Origin: Occultella aeris
GTDB lineage: Bacteria; Actinomycetota; Actinomycetes; Actinomycetales; Beutenbergiaceae
Length of the DNA: 64,000 nt
NCBI RefSeq assembly: GCF_902703175.1
Contig: NZ_CACRYJ010000048.1
Span: forward strand, 1-64,000
Direction of reading: 5' to 3'
Numbering within the stretch: the first letter of the stretch is position 1; each line of letters begins with the position of its first letter. The notes below the pieces were generated by a model. That model saw only the letters and a program-made list of their open reading frames with translations, ran no database searches and was not told where the DNA came from. The translations under genes and the position numbers were made by a program. Below are positions 16,320 through 24,787 of this stretch, piece after piece.

Positions 16320-16901
16320 GTGCACCATCTGCCACTGCGCGCACTGATCGCGGAGGACCTGGCCACGGCGCGCCGTCGGGACCCGGCGGCGCGCACCCGG
16401 GTCGAGGTCGCGCTGACCTACTCCGGGGTGCACGCCCTGTGGCTGCACCGGATCGCGCACAAGGTGTGGCACGTCTCGCCGCTGCTGCGGCTGCCGGCCC
16501 GGATCATCTCCCAGCTGGCGCGCACGCTCACCGGGGTGGAGATCCACCCCGGCGCGGTGATCGGCCGGCGGTTCTTCATCGACCACGGGATGGGCGTGGT
16601 GATCGGCGAGACCGCCGAGGTCGGCGAGGACGTCCTGATGTTCCACGGGTCGACCCTCGGCGGGCGCACCATGTCGCACGGCAAACGCCACCCGACCGTC
16701 GGGAACAACGTGGTGATCGGCGCCGGGGCGAAGGTCCTCGGGCCGGTCACCATCGGCAGCGACGTGCAGATCGGCGCGAACGCCGTCGTGGTCAAGGACG
16801 TGGCCGACGGCGACGTGGTGGTGGGCGTGCCCGGTCGCCCGCGGCCCCGGCCGGCCGAGGCCTCCCCCGAGGACCTGATCGACCCGGCGATCTACATCTG
16901 A
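16320..16901 (+). CDS. cysE: Serine O-acetyltransferase
   Basis: Left-handed beta-helix enzyme that acetylates serine, the step before CysK. The 193-residue product has the hexapeptide repeats [28 protein letters not shown], the catalytic His-Asp pair in IDHG, GSTLGG, and [15 protein letters not shown]. It is the short form without the long N-terminal helical domain. It ends in DPAIYI, an isoleucine C-terminus like the one that docks into the CysK active site in other bacteria. GTG start 2 nt after cysK; its end overlaps the convergent ATL gene by 10 bp. Confidence 0.96.
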   Translation: MHHLPLRALIAEDLATARRRDPAARTRVEVALTYSGVHALWLHRIAHKVWHVSPLLRLPARIISQLARTLTGVEIHPGAVIGRRFFIDHGMGVVIGETAEVGEDVLMFHGSTLGGRTMSHGKRHPTVGNNVVIGAGAKVLGPVTIGSDVQIGANAVVVKDVADGDVVVGVPGRPRPRPAEASPEDLIDPAIYI

Positions 16902-17254
16902 GCCGGCTCGGTCTCCTCGCCGGGCTCCCAGCCGGCCTCGCGCAGGTCAACCCGCGGCGGGTCGTGCGCGGTCAGCGGGACGCCTTCGGCGCGCAACGCC
17001 TCGAGGGCGCGCCCCGCCACCCGCTCAGCGGCGGCACCGCTCGCGGTGACCACCCGCCACCACGGCACGTCGGACCCGTACAGGGCCATCACCCGGCCGA
17101 CGGTGCGGGCACTGCCCCTGCCGGTGCGCTCGCGGGCGGCCTCGGCGATCACCCCATAGGTGCTCGCGCGGCCCGGCGGGATCTGGGCGACCAGGTCGAG
17201 CACGGCCTCGACGTAGTCCTCGGCGACGTCTCTCACCCGCCTATGATCACCCAT
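16892..17254 (-). CDS. Alkyltransferase-like protein (MGMT fold, no acceptor cysteine)
   Basis: A 120-residue protein with the DNA-binding core of O6-alkylguanine-DNA alkyltransferases: [28 protein letters not shown] and [10 protein letters not shown]. In true MGMT the motif is PCHRV; here residues 64-68 are PWWRV, so the methyl-accepting cysteine is a tryptophan. Family members like this (ATL) bind alkylated guanine and flag it for nucleotide excision repair. The ATG at 17254 gives a family-length product; a start at 17353 would overlap the divergent gene. It runs convergent to and slightly overlaps cysE. Confidence 0.85.
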   Translation of the reverse strand: MGDHRRVRDVAEDYVEAVLDLVAQIPPGRASTYGVIAEAARERTGRGSARTVGRVMALYGSDVPWWRVVTASGAAAERVAGRALEALRAEGVPLTAHDPPRVDLREAGWEPGEETEPAQM

Positions 17255-17263
17255 GAGATGTCG

Positions 17264-18016
17264 ATGAGTACCCATTCCGAACCCGCACCCGCCCCCGACG
17301 AGTCCGTCGGCTACGTGTGCCCGCACTGCGACGCCACCCACGAGCACGACCACGTCGATGAGCGTGCTGTGGTCCAGGCCCGGCTGACCTCACTCGCTCG
17401 GTTCGCATGGCTGCGGGTCGGTATCGGCGTACTCGCCCTGGCGGCGCTGCTCGTTCTCACCCCACCGACGGCGGCCCTAGCCAATGTCTTCGCTGGTCTG
17501 GTCGCGTGGGCGCTCACCACGGCGCTCGGTCTGCTGGTCGCCTCGGTCCGGGCTGCGCGCACCGGCAGCCGGCGCGAGGGCGCCTTCGTGCTGACGGCGG
17601 TGCTCACCGGTGCGGCTCTGACGCCGCTGGCCGCGTTCGGCGTGGCCCTGGTCGCGCGGGCCGGCACGGCTGGTCCCGACGGCTCGAATGCACTTGCTCT
17701 CGGTGCCGCGACGGCGGTGGCGGTGGCCGCCGCCCTGGGCTGGTACCTCGGCGCGGCCGGGTCCGAGGTGGTGGGCACGATCAGCCTGCGCAGCCTGCTC
17801 CTGCAGGAGTCCCGTGCCGGCGAGGCCGCGCGGGACGTCGCGGTGCGCACCCGTGCGTCCGTGCACCCGGTCGGTGAGCTGGTCTGGACCGTGGCCAGTG
17901 CCCTGGTGTTCGGCCTCTGGGTGTTCGCCTGTCAGTTCCTGCCCGTGCTCGTGATCGTGCTGATCCCGCTGCACGTGGCCGTGCTGGTGCTGTCCCGCCG
18001 CCTGCGCGAGGCCTGA
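17264..18016 (+). CDS. Membrane protein with N-terminal CxxC-His-rich segment
   Basis: An unrecognised protein of about 250 residues. The N-terminus has VCPHCDATHEHDH, a zinc-ribbon-like cluster, followed by hydrophobic helices: two at about residues 51-90, two at about 103-155 and a hairpin near the C-terminus (LVWTVASALVFGLWVFACQFLPVLVIVLIPLHVAVLVL). Start choice is uncertain: ATGs at 17243, 17258 and 17264 are in frame. I use the last because the divergent ATL gene starts at 17254. No function is proposed. Confidence 0.65.
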   Translation: MSTHSEPAPAPDESVGYVCPHCDATHEHDHVDERAVVQARLTSLARFAWLRVGIGVLALAALLVLTPPTAALANVFAGLVAWALTTALGLLVASVRAARTGSRREGAFVLTAVLTGAALTPLAAFGVALVARAGTAGPDGSNALALGAATAVAVAAALGWYLGAAGSEVVGTISLRSLLLQESRAGEAARDVAVRTRASVHPVGELVWTVASALVFGLWVFACQFLPVLVIVLIPLHVAVLVLSRRLREA

Positions 18017-18092
18017 CCACGCCCGCGCAGGGACCCGCGCGAGGAGTGCGCCCCACCGGTCAGCGCGCGAGCCCATCGACTCGGGCCGGGCG

Positions 18093-18542
18093 TCAGCGCG
18101 CGGCCTCGTAGGCGGCGAGCTGGTCGATGCGGCGTTGGTGCCGCTCGTCGTTCGAGAACGGTTCGGCGAGGAACGCCTCGACGATCGCGATCGACTCGGC
18201 CTCGCTGTGCTGCCGGGCCCCGACGGCGACGACGTTCGCGTCGTTGTGCTGGCGGCCGAGCTTCGCGGTCTCGGTGCTCCAGGCGAGCGCGGCGCGCACC
18301 CCGGTGACCTTGTTCGCGGCGATCTGCTCGCCGTTGCCGCTGCCGCCGATGACAATGCCCAACGTGCCGGGCTCGGCCACGACGGCCGCACCGGCCGCGA
18401 AGCAGAACGACGGGTAGTCGTCGAGGGCGTCGTAGTCCTCGGCGCCGTGGTCCACCACATCGTGACCGGCCCCGGCGAGGTGGGCGATCAGTGCGGACTT
18501 GAGCTCGAAACCGGCGTGGTCGGCGGCGATGTGGATGCGCAT
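18093..18542 (-). CDS. rpiB: Ribose-5-phosphate isomerase B
   Basis: Interconverts ribose-5-phosphate and ribulose-5-phosphate in the pentose phosphate pathway. The 149-residue product starts MRIHIAADHAGFELKSALIAHL and contains the phosphate-binding GIVIGGSGNGEQIAANKV and ARQHNDANVVAVGARQ-type segment of the RpiB/LacAB family. I chose the ATG at 18542 for agreement with the family; ATGs at 18551 and 18554 are alternatives, and no start has a strong ribosome site. Divergent from the M13 peptidase gene. Confidence 0.93.
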   Translation of the reverse strand: MRIHIAADHAGFELKSALIAHLAGAGHDVVDHGAEDYDALDDYPSFCFAAGAAVVAEPGTLGIVIGGSGNGEQIAANKVTGVRAALAWSTETAKLGRQHNDANVVAVGARQHSEAESIAIVEAFLAEPFSNDERHQRRIDQLAAYEAAR

Positions 18543-18598
18543 GGAGGTCATCATGCCGCACTGCCCACCCGCCCGTGCGAGGCGTCGGCGCCGTGAAC

Positions 18599-18604
18599 TA
18601 GATT
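18599..18604 (+). promoter_or_regulatory. -10 box giving a leaderless M13 peptidase mRNA
   Basis: TAGATT ends 6 nt before the ATG at 18611, so transcription should start at the start codon. No ribosome-binding sequence is present. The -35 region is weak. Confidence 0.45.
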
Positions 18605-18610
18605 CGGTCC

Positions 18611-20617
18611 ATGACGATCTCAATAGCCGACGCCACGTCCCACGAGGCCAACCGCGCAGCCATGGACACCGGCGTCCGTCCCCAGGACGACCTCTACCGA
18701 CACGTGAACGGTTCCTGGCTCGCCTCCCACACCATTCCCGCGGACCGCGGGCGGGACGGCACCTTCCACCTGCTCCACGACCAGGCCGAGCAGGATGTCC
18801 GCACGATCATCACCGAGGCCGCGAGCGTTCCCGCCGACGACCCAGCCGCCGACGAAGCCGCGAAGATAGCCGCCGTCTTCTCCTCCTTCATGGGAGGCGA
18901 GCGGATCGAGGCGCTGGGCACGAACCCGTTGGCGCCGGACCTCGAGCCGGTGACCGCGGCGCACACCCGCGAACAACTCACCCGTGCCCTGGGTACGCTG
19001 CAGCGCACCGGGGTGGGCGGCGGCGTCGGGCTGTTCGTCGAGAACGACGCCGACGACCCGACCCGCTACGTCGTCTACCTCACCCAGTCCGGGCTCGGTC
19101 TGCCCGACGAGGCCTACTACCGCGATGACGCCCACGCGCAGGTGCGCACGGCCTACGTGGCGCACGTCGCCGCGATGCTGGCCCTGGCCGGCGTGGTCAC
19201 CGAGGCGGAGGCTCACGGTGCCGCCGAGCGCATCATGGCACTGGAGACGAAGCTCGCGGCCGGCCACTGGGACAACGTACGCAGCAGGGACGCCCACGCC
19301 ACGCACAACCCGAGCACCCTGGCCGCCCTCGCCGAGCAGGCACCCGGCTTCGACTGGGCTCTCTGGGCCGGCGCCCTCGGCGCCCCGGAGGGGGCGATGA
19401 CGAACCTGATCGTGCGCCAGCCCTCCTACCTGGCGGCGTTCGCGCAGGCCTGGGCCACCGAGGACGTCGACCTGTGGCGGCTGTGGCTGACCTGGCGGGT
19501 GATCCGGTCCCGGGCGGCGTACCTGCCGGAGGCGTTCGTCGAGGAGAACTTCGACTTCTACGGACGGACCCTCACCGGCGCCCAGGAGGTCCGCGAGCGG
19601 TGGAAGCGGGGCGTCTCCCTGGTCGAGGGGGTGCTCGGTGAGGCGATCGGCAAGATCTACGTCTCCCGCCATTTCCCGCCGTCCCACAAGGACGCCATGG
19701 ACACCCTGGTGGCGGACCTCATCGAGGCGTACCGGCGTTCGATCACGGACCTGGACTGGATGAGCCCGGCCACGCGCGAGCGGGCGCTGGCCAAACTGGA
19801 CGCCTTCACGCCCAAGATCGGCTACCCGGCGAAGTGGCGGGACTACTCCGACCTCGTCGTGGACGAGACGGACCTGATCGGCAACGTCCGGGCCGCGAGC
19901 GCGTTCGAGACGGACTACGAGCTCGGCAAGATCGGCAAGCCGATCGACCGGGACGAGTGGTTCATGCCGCCGCAGATGGTGAACGCCTACTACAACCCCG
20001 CGATGAACGAGATCGTGTTCCCGGCGGCCATCCTGCAGCCGCCGTTCTTCGATGCCGACGCCGACGCCGCGACCAACTACGGTGCCATCGGTGCGGTCAT
20101 CGGCCACGAGATCGGGCACGGCTTCGACGACCAGGGCAGCCGCTACGACGGCGAGGGTCGTCTGCACGACTGGTGGGAGGCGAGCGACCGCGAGGAGTTC
20201 GAGAAGCGCACCAAGGTCCTCATCGACCAGTACGGCGCCATCTCCCCCGCGCAGCTCAACGGCTCGCACCATGTCAACGGCGCCCTGACCATCGGGGAGA
20301 ACATCGGAGACATCGGCGGCCTCGGCATCGCCATCAAGGCCTACCGGATCGCCCTCGAGCGGCAGGGCCGGACCGAGGGTGAGGTCATCGACGGGGAGAG
20401 CGACCTGGAGCGGCTGTTCTTCTCGTGGGCGCGCGGCTGGCGTCTGAAGGCCCGCGACGAGGAGATGATCCGGCTGCTGTCGATCGACCCGCACTCCCCC
20501 GACGAGGTCCGCTGCAACGCGGTGGTGCGCAACATCGACGAGTTCCACACGACGTTCGGGGTGCGCCCCGGAGACGGGATGTGGCTCGAGGAGTCCGAGC
20601 GCGTCCGGATCTGGTGA
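18611..20617 (+). CDS. M13 family zinc metallopeptidase (neprilysin-like, PepO type)
   Basis: A 668-residue endopeptidase. The zinc motif VIGHEIGHGFDDQGSRYD (around residue 499) and the third ligand in GENIGDIGG are present, as is NAYYNP, which binds the substrate backbone in this family. The N-terminal domain begins DDLYRHVNGSWLASHTIPADRG, as in bacterial PepO. No signal peptide or anchor is seen, so it is cytoplasmic and likely degrades peptides. It starts directly behind a -10-like box. A strong hairpin follows 19 nt after the stop. Confidence 0.95.
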   Translation: MTISIADATSHEANRAAMDTGVRPQDDLYRHVNGSWLASHTIPADRGRDGTFHLLHDQAEQDVRTIITEAASVPADDPAADEAAKIAAVFSSFMGGERIEALGTNPLAPDLEPVTAAHTREQLTRALGTLQRTGVGGGVGLFVENDADDPTRYVVYLTQSGLGLPDEAYYRDDAHAQVRTAYVAHVAAMLALAGVVTEAEAHGAAERIMALETKLAAGHWDNVRSRDAHATHNPSTLAALAEQAPGFDWALWAGALGAPEGAMTNLIVRQPSYLAAFAQAWATEDVDLWRLWLTWRVIRSRAAYLPEAFVEENFDFYGRTLTGAQEVRERWKRGVSLVEGVLGEAIGKIYVSRHFPPSHKDAMDTLVADLIEAYRRSITDLDWMSPATRERALAKLDAFTPKIGYPAKWRDYSDLVVDETDLIGNVRAASAFETDYELGKIGKPIDRDEWFMPPQMVNAYYNPAMNEIVFPAAILQPPFFDADADAATNYGAIGAVIGHEIGHGFDDQGSRYDGEGRLHDWWEASDREEFEKRTKVLIDQYGAISPAQLNGSHHVNGALTIGENIGDIGGLGIAIKAYRIALERQGRTEGEVIDGESDLERLFFSWARGWRLKARDEEMIRLLSIDPHSPDEVRCNAVVRNIDEFHTTFGVRPGDGMWLEESERVRIW

Positions 20618-20635
20618 GCATCTGGTAGGCCGAGG

Positions 20636-20671
20636 AGCGGCCCCGGGTCCCCCCACGGGCCCGGGGCCGCT
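20636..20671. terminator. Terminator between M13 peptidase and rhodanese-like gene
   Basis: Perfect 12-bp stem AGCGGCCCCGGG with CCCGGGGCCGCT around a C-rich loop, between two convergent genes, so it can serve both. Confidence 0.75.
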
Positions 20672-20707
20672 GCGGTGCGCCGTCGCCGGCGCGCCGTAGC
20701 CGCCGGC

Positions 20708-21100
20708 TCAGCCGGCGGTGATCACCGGGAGCCCGGCGGTTCGCCAGGCAGTGAAGCCACCGGTCACGTAGCTGGTCCGGGCGATCCCGACGGCGTCGAG
20801 CCCGGCCGCGAGCTCGGCCGCCAGGGTGCCGTCCTGGGTGAGCAGGATCGCGTCCGTGCCGCGCCCGCTGTGCACGAGCCAGGTGGGCAGTTCCCGCGGC
20901 TCGATCGTGACGGCGCCGAGATCCGGGTGGATCGCTCCGGATCCGGCCCGGTCATCCGCCGGGCGCAGGTCGACCACCACGGCGCGCGAGTGGAGCGCGT
21001 CCTGATAGGCGGCGCGGGCGCTCACGGCCTGCTCGACGGTGGTGCGGGTCGGGACGGCGTTGAGGACGATGTCCCAGGTAGTGCCGGTGGTGATGGCCAT
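20708..21100 (-). CDS. Rhodanese-like protein lacking the catalytic cysteine
   Basis: A 130-residue single rhodanese domain: SRAVVVDLRPADDRAGSGAIHPDLGAVTIEP, then DAILLTQDGTLAAELAAGLDAVGIARTSYVTGGFTAWRTAGLPV. In active sulfurtransferases the strand after the hydrophobic stretch ends in a cysteine within CxxGxR; here this is TQDGTLA, so sulfur transfer by the usual mechanism is not expected. GAGCCAGCAC precedes the ATG at 21100. A polycysteine leader ORF lies 49 nt upstream, linking the gene to cysteine supply even though the protein looks non-catalytic. Confidence 0.85.
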   Translation of the reverse strand: MAITTGTTWDIVLNAVPTRTTVEQAVSARAAYQDALHSRAVVVDLRPADDRAGSGAIHPDLGAVTIEPRELPTWLVHSGRGTDAILLTQDGTLAAELAAGLDAVGIARTSYVTGGFTAWRTAGLPVITAG

Positions 21101-21149
21101 GTGCTGGCTCCAGGGTGTTCAAGGGTGGTCGGATGTGTTGGGGGCGCGC

Positions 21150-21182
21150 TCAGGCGCAGCAACACATCAGACATGCCCGCAT
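21150..21182 (-). CDS. Polycysteine leader peptide ORF (10 codons)
   Basis: The minus strand encodes MRACLMCCCA and a TGA stop: four cysteines, three of them consecutive, in a 10-residue ORF 49 nt upstream of the rhodanese-like gene. In mycobacteria, short polycysteine ORFs upstream of sulfur-related operons act as cysteine-responsive attenuators (established for that genus); this one has the same form and position. A shorter version starting at the internal ATG (21167) would be MCCCA. GGAG lies about 15 nt upstream of the first ATG, so the start site is uncertain. Confidence 0.55.
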   Translation of the reverse strand: MRACLMCCCA

Positions 21183-21308
21183 GACGCGGGTCCGCACTCC
21201 GTTCACCATGGGTGACAGCCAAACAGGTCGAGCCGTCCGTGACGACCGTCGGGCGGCACATCTCACAGGTTGAGACGAGCGTCGGCCGAGCCGTGCGGCA
21301 TCAGCGCC

Positions 21309-21689
21309 TCAGGTCGGGTGTCCGGTGGCGAGGGCGCCGATGGCGACGAACAGGGCAAGGGCGAGGTAGACCAGGTTCAACGTCAGGTGTTTCGGGTCGC
21401 GCAGCCGGACGTGCAGAAGGGCGGCGCCCGCCATGACGGTGGCCAGCCCGAGCGCCGCGACCGGCACCAGGGCCGGGGCGATACCGGTCACGGCGGGAAG
21501 GATCAGACCGAGGGCGCCGAGGATCTCGACGACGCCGATGACCTTGACCAGGCCCGGGCTCACGTGGCTGACCCACTCAGACAGCGGAGCCTTGGACAGC
21601 GTTTCGTATGGGATCAGCACCTTGTTGGCGCCGGCGAACAGGAACAACAGGGCGAGCAGTCCGGCGACGATCCAGAGGGCGACGTTCAT
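21309..21689 (-). CDS. DoxX family membrane protein
   Basis: A 126-residue protein with four predicted membrane helices (about 4-22, 46-66, 72-92, 100-120). It has the DoxX features FLFAGANKVLIPYE after the first helix and VEILGALGLILPAVTG in the second. DoxX-like proteins have been tied to quinone or thiosulfate oxidation and, in mycobacteria, to oxidant resistance complexes, but the role of this one is unknown. GAGGTGGAGAACC precedes the ATG at 21689. Confidence 0.85.
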   Translation of the reverse strand: MNVALWIVAGLLALLFLFAGANKVLIPYETLSKAPLSEWVSHVSPGLVKVIGVVEILGALGLILPAVTGIAPALVPVAALGLATVMAGAALLHVRLRDPKHLTLNLVYLALALFVAIGALATGHPT

Positions 21690-21792
21690 GGTTCTCCACC
21701 TCGTCTCGGTCAGGACGGGCCGGTGCGGCCCGTGAACACCTCTGACCGACTGCGCGGCTCAGACCTGACACCCGGAGGTGATCCGGTGCCGC

Positions 21793-23067
21793 TCAACTCT
21801 CGGCGCGTGTTGCATCCTCGAGGTTCTCGAGCTCACGGATCAGCGCATCGCCGGCGGCATCGGCTGCGACGGCCGCGCCCAGGGTCCGCGCCGCCCTGGC
21901 GAAGGCCGGGTCGGAGAGCACCCGGTTGATCGCACGGGCGATCACCGGCGTCGAGGAGTCCCGCGAGATCGTGATCCCTGCGCCGCGGGCCGTGATCCGC
22001 ACCGCGTTGTCCGCCTGGTCACGCCCGTGCGGGAGCACCACGGTGGGCAACCCGGCGGCCAGTGCCTTGATCACGGTCCCGTGGCCGCCGTGGGTCACGA
22101 CGGCGGCCGCCACCGGGAACACCTGGGCGTGCGGTGCGGCGGCCACAACGCGCACGTTCGGGGAGGCGTGGATCAGCGCTGGGTCGAGTGCCGGTCCGGT
22201 GGTCACCAGGCCGCGCACCGACAGCGTCCCGAGGGCATCGGTGACGCGTTGCAGGCACCCGGTCTGATCCTGGAACGTCGAGGACATCGCGACCAGGACG
22301 AGGGGCTCTTCGCCGGGTGGCGGGGTCCGGTCCCCGCCGGCCCACGGTGGGTCGTCGAGCACCGGACCGACGTATCGGACGTTGGCCGGGACGGTGGCCG
22401 GGAAGTCGAACTCCGGGCTGGTCATGACCAGTTCGCGGCGGGCGCGGTGGACCTGGTCCCAGATCGTGGCTACCGGGGCGAGTCCGTGCGCGGCGCGCGC
22501 CGCGTTGACCCGGTCCAGGCCGTAGCGTCCGAGCAGCCGGGTGCTCATCGCGTTCACGGCCCTGTCGCGCAGCAGTCCCGGGCGACCGGTGGCGGGCCGC
22601 AGGCCGAGCCCCATCGGTGGCATCCCCGGCGCCGGCATCGTGTAGACGTTCGGCAGCAGCACGTCGAACGGCACCCCCTCGGCCTCGGCGCCGATCATCG
22701 CCCCGAGGGCGGTGAAGGACGCGAGCACGAGGTCCGGCCGATCCGCCTCGATGGCGGCCGCCACGTCGCGGGCCTGGCCGGACGCGGGGCCGGCGATCAT
22801 GTGGTCGGCCATGCCACGGGCGAGGGCGAGGGGATCGCTGGTCTCCCAGTCCCGGTAGGCGGTGTGCGCGACGCTACGGTCGGGCCGGTTCGGCGCGTGC
22901 CGCCAGGGCACGAACGTGGCCCCGGTGGCCGCCACGTCGGCGGCCATGGAGTCCTCTCCGAGCACCCGCACCCGATGGCCACGCCCGATCAGCCGCCGCG
23001 CGACGCCGAGTTCGGGCGGAACTGTGCCGCCCCCGTCGACGAGGGCGAACAGATAGGCGAGCGGCAC
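21793..23067 (-). CDS. Glycosyltransferase, GT1 / MGT-like (UDP-glucuronosyl/macrolide type)
   Basis: A 424-residue GT-B fold enzyme. The N-terminal half has GHRVRVLGEDSMAADVAATGATFVPW; the C-terminal donor-binding half contains VRVVAAAPHAQVFPVAAAVVTHGGHGTVIKALAAGLPTVVLPHGRDQADNAVRI, the GT1 signature. Substrates in this family are small lipophilic aglycones (macrolides, flavonoids, sterols, glycolipids). No biosynthetic partner is adjacent, so a detoxification or cell-envelope role is equally possible. CAGGAGACTCCC stands before the ATG at 23067. Confidence 0.9.
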   Translation of the reverse strand: MPLAYLFALVDGGGTVPPELGVARRLIGRGHRVRVLGEDSMAADVAATGATFVPWRHAPNRPDRSVAHTAYRDWETSDPLALARGMADHMIAGPASGQARDVAAAIEADRPDLVLASFTALGAMIGAEAEGVPFDVLLPNVYTMPAPGMPPMGLGLRPATGRPGLLRDRAVNAMSTRLLGRYGLDRVNAARAAHGLAPVATIWDQVHRARRELVMTSPEFDFPATVPANVRYVGPVLDDPPWAGGDRTPPPGEEPLVLVAMSSTFQDQTGCLQRVTDALGTLSVRGLVTTGPALDPALIHASPNVRVVAAAPHAQVFPVAAAVVTHGGHGTVIKALAAGLPTVVLPHGRDQADNAVRITARGAGITISRDSSTPVIARAINRVLSDPAFARAARTLGAAVAADAAGDALIRELENLEDATRAES

Positions 23068-23120
23068 GGGAGTCTCCTGTCGGGTGCGGGCTTGACCGGA
23101 CCGCCACGACCCTACCGACG

Positions 23121-23171
23121 ACCTCAGTACTGGCCGAACCTCAGTACTGGCCGAACCTCAGTACTGGCTGG
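23121..23171 (-). repeat. Three tandem 17-bp copies of a gene end
   Basis: ACCTCAGTACTGGCCGA occurs twice perfectly (23121-23137, 23138-23154) and a third time with 15 of 17 bases (23155-23171). The third copy includes the last codons and the TGA of the DUF6636-like gene (Gln-Tyr-stop), so the gene end was duplicated downstream. Confidence 0.9.
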
Positions 23172-23733
23172 AGCCGCCCCGGGCGATCGTCACGCCGTGC
23201 CCGGTGCTGATCGCCACGCACGTGACGCCGTCGGTCTCGCTCGTGCAGAGGAAGTCGCCGACGACGGTGCTGGCGCCGTAGGCGAGGTCCGGCAGGTCGG
23301 ACGGCGCCTCGGTGGGCGCCTCGGCGCCGCAGATCGGGTCCGCGCTCTCGGCGGTGACCCGCCAGTAGTGGCCGGCGATCGCCGGGTCGCAGTCCTCGAC
23401 GGCCGGAGGTGTGAAGGTGATGTCACCGATCATGCAGGTGGCGTTGTCGTCCTCGATCTGGCACCAGATGTTGCGGCTCGGCGACGAGAACGCGGCGACG
23501 TCCAGTGCATCCTCCGGCACGGTGACGGCGGGTGCCTGCGTGGTGGGTTCGGTGTCGCCCGTTGCCCCGGACTCACCGTCGGTTGCACCGGTCGACGAGC
23601 CGTCGGTGCCACCGTCCGTTCCCGAGTCACCACGCGGGTGGGTGACCAGCATCACGACGAGGATCCCGATGAGGATGACGTCGATGACGATGAGCGCGAT
23701 CGCCCAGCCGCCGAGCGCACGTTGTTTCGCCAT
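23158..23733 (-). CDS. Membrane-anchored secreted protein, DUF6636-like
   Basis: A 191-residue protein: one membrane helix (WAIALIVIDVILIGILVVMLV, about 9-29), then a low-complexity Gly/Ser/Thr/Asp linker (about 33-70), then a small domain with FSSPSRNIWCQIEDDNATCMIGD, three more cysteines and a C-terminal TCVAISTGHGVTIARG. SPSGNI-C patterns with paired cysteines are typical of DUF6636 extracellular domains in actinobacteria; the function is unknown. The ATG at 23733 has AGGAGGAAGTG before it, which fixes the start. Its 3' end is part of a tandem repeat. Confidence 0.75.
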   Translation of the reverse strand: MAKQRALGGWAIALIVIDVILIGILVVMLVTHPRGDSGTDGGTDGSSTGATDGESGATGDTEPTTQAPAVTVPEDALDVAAFSSPSRNIWCQIEDDNATCMIGDITFTPPAVEDCDPAIAGHYWRVTAESADPICGAEAPTEAPSDLPDLAYGASTVVGDFLCTSETDGVTCVAISTGHGVTIARGGSSQY

Positions 23734-23820
23734 CACTTCCTCCTCCAGAACCGGCACCGGTACCGCCATCGCGGCCCTGGGAACTCCCATACGGTACGCG
23801 GTCCGCGCGGGTGCTCGCGA

Positions 23821-23848
23821 TCCCCGGCCCTTCGGCGAGGGCCGGGGA
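23821..23848 (-). terminator. Terminator of the DsbA-fold gene
   Basis: Ten-bp perfect stem TCCCCGGCCC with GGGCCGGGGA around TTCGGCGA, 20 nt past the stop codon of the upstream gene. Confidence 0.7.
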
Positions 23849-23868
23849 CGCCGGCGAGCTCATCGGCG

Positions 23869-24519
23869 TCAGTCGAAGATCGGGCCCTGCTTGCGGGTGC
23901 GCTTGATCTCGTAGAAGCCCGGGTAGGAGGCCACCGTGACCACGCCGTCCCAGAGCCGGCCGGCCTCCTCGCCCTTGGGCGCTGGGGTGATCACCGGACC
24001 GAAGAACGCGGTGCCGTTGAACGCGACGACCGGCGTGCCGACGTCCTCACCCACCAGGGAGATCCCCTCGGCGTGGGAGGCCCGCAACGACTCGTCGAAC
24101 TCGTCGGAGTCCTCGAACCGGATCAGGTCCGCGGGCAGGCCGACCTCGGCGAGTGCCTCGACCAGCACGTTGTGGCGGTCCTTGCCACGCCCGCCCGGGT
24201 GGAACCGGGTCCCGATCGCGTCGTAGAGCGGCTTGACGACCTCCTCGCCGTGCAGCTCGCGCGCGGCGTTGATCACGCGGACCGGTCCCCAGGACTTGTC
24301 GAGCAGCTCGCGGTAGCCGGGGTCGAGATCGCGGTCCTCGTTCAGCACGGACAGGCTCATGATGTGCCAGCGCACCGTGATGTCGCGGACCTTCTCCACC
24401 TCGCTGATCCAGCGTGAGGTCATCCAGGCCCAGGGGCAGGCCGGGTCGAACCAGAAGTCGGCGACGTCCTTGGCGGTCTCACGGGTCGTGCTGGCGGCTG
24501 TCTCGGTTGCGGTGCTCAC
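23869..24519 (-). CDS. DsbA-fold protein of the mycothiol-dependent nitroreductase (Rv2466c-like) family
   Basis: A 216-residue DsbA/FrnE-like thioredoxin-fold protein. [25 protein letters not shown] closely resembles the start of Rv2466c, a mycothiol-dependent reductase, and [16 protein letters not shown] carries the cis-proline. Rv2466c is described with CPWC; here the second cysteine is alanine (CPWA), leaving a monothiol site. The GTG at 24519 follows GAAGGAGAACC; longer frames lack support. Divergent from pepN, with a terminator behind it. Confidence 0.88.
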   Translation of the reverse strand: MSTATETAASTTRETAKDVADFWFDPACPWAWMTSRWISEVEKVRDITVRWHIMSLSVLNEDRDLDPGYRELLDKSWGPVRVINAARELHGEEVVKPLYDAIGTRFHPGGRGKDRHNVLVEALAEVGLPADLIRFEDSDEFDESLRASHAEGISLVGEDVGTPVVAFNGTAFFGPVITPAPKGEEAGRLWDGVVTVASYPGFYEIKRTRKQGPIFD

Positions 24520-24787
24520 GGTTCTCCTTCGGACGGGGTTCAGCGGGGTACTCGCTCTCAGCGTTGGCGGCAACACCGGCCCCTGCCGTGGCATTCCGGG
24601 GTGAGGTGCCGTCTCGCTCAGTGGTCGTCGGCACACCGGTCACGATCGGCCCGGCGCCGACGCGGTGCACCCGGCCCCACTAATCGGTTTCCGGCCGGGC
24701 CGGCGGAAGTGGCAGGATCGCACCACGGCCCACCCGGCCCACCATCACCGTCGATACCACCAGCTCGTCGATCAAGGAGTCACGTCC

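Noticed and set aside
18620-20656. A minus-strand open frame of about 680 codons opposite the M13 peptidase
   Set aside because: It mirrors the codon structure of the peptidase gene, which has intact zinc motifs; the antisense product has no recognisable features.
21778-24417. A plus-strand open frame of about 880 codons opposite the glycosyltransferase, DUF6636-like and DsbA-fold genes
   Set aside because: It lies antisense to three genes with clear domains and ribosome sites, is rich in Arg, Gly and Val, and has no domain of its own; long antisense frames are expected at this GC content.
24665-24787. Longer N-terminus for pepN starting at 24665
   Set aside because: The added 41 residues are low-complexity and histidine-rich with no ribosome site, whereas the GTG at 24788 has AAGGAG at proper distance.
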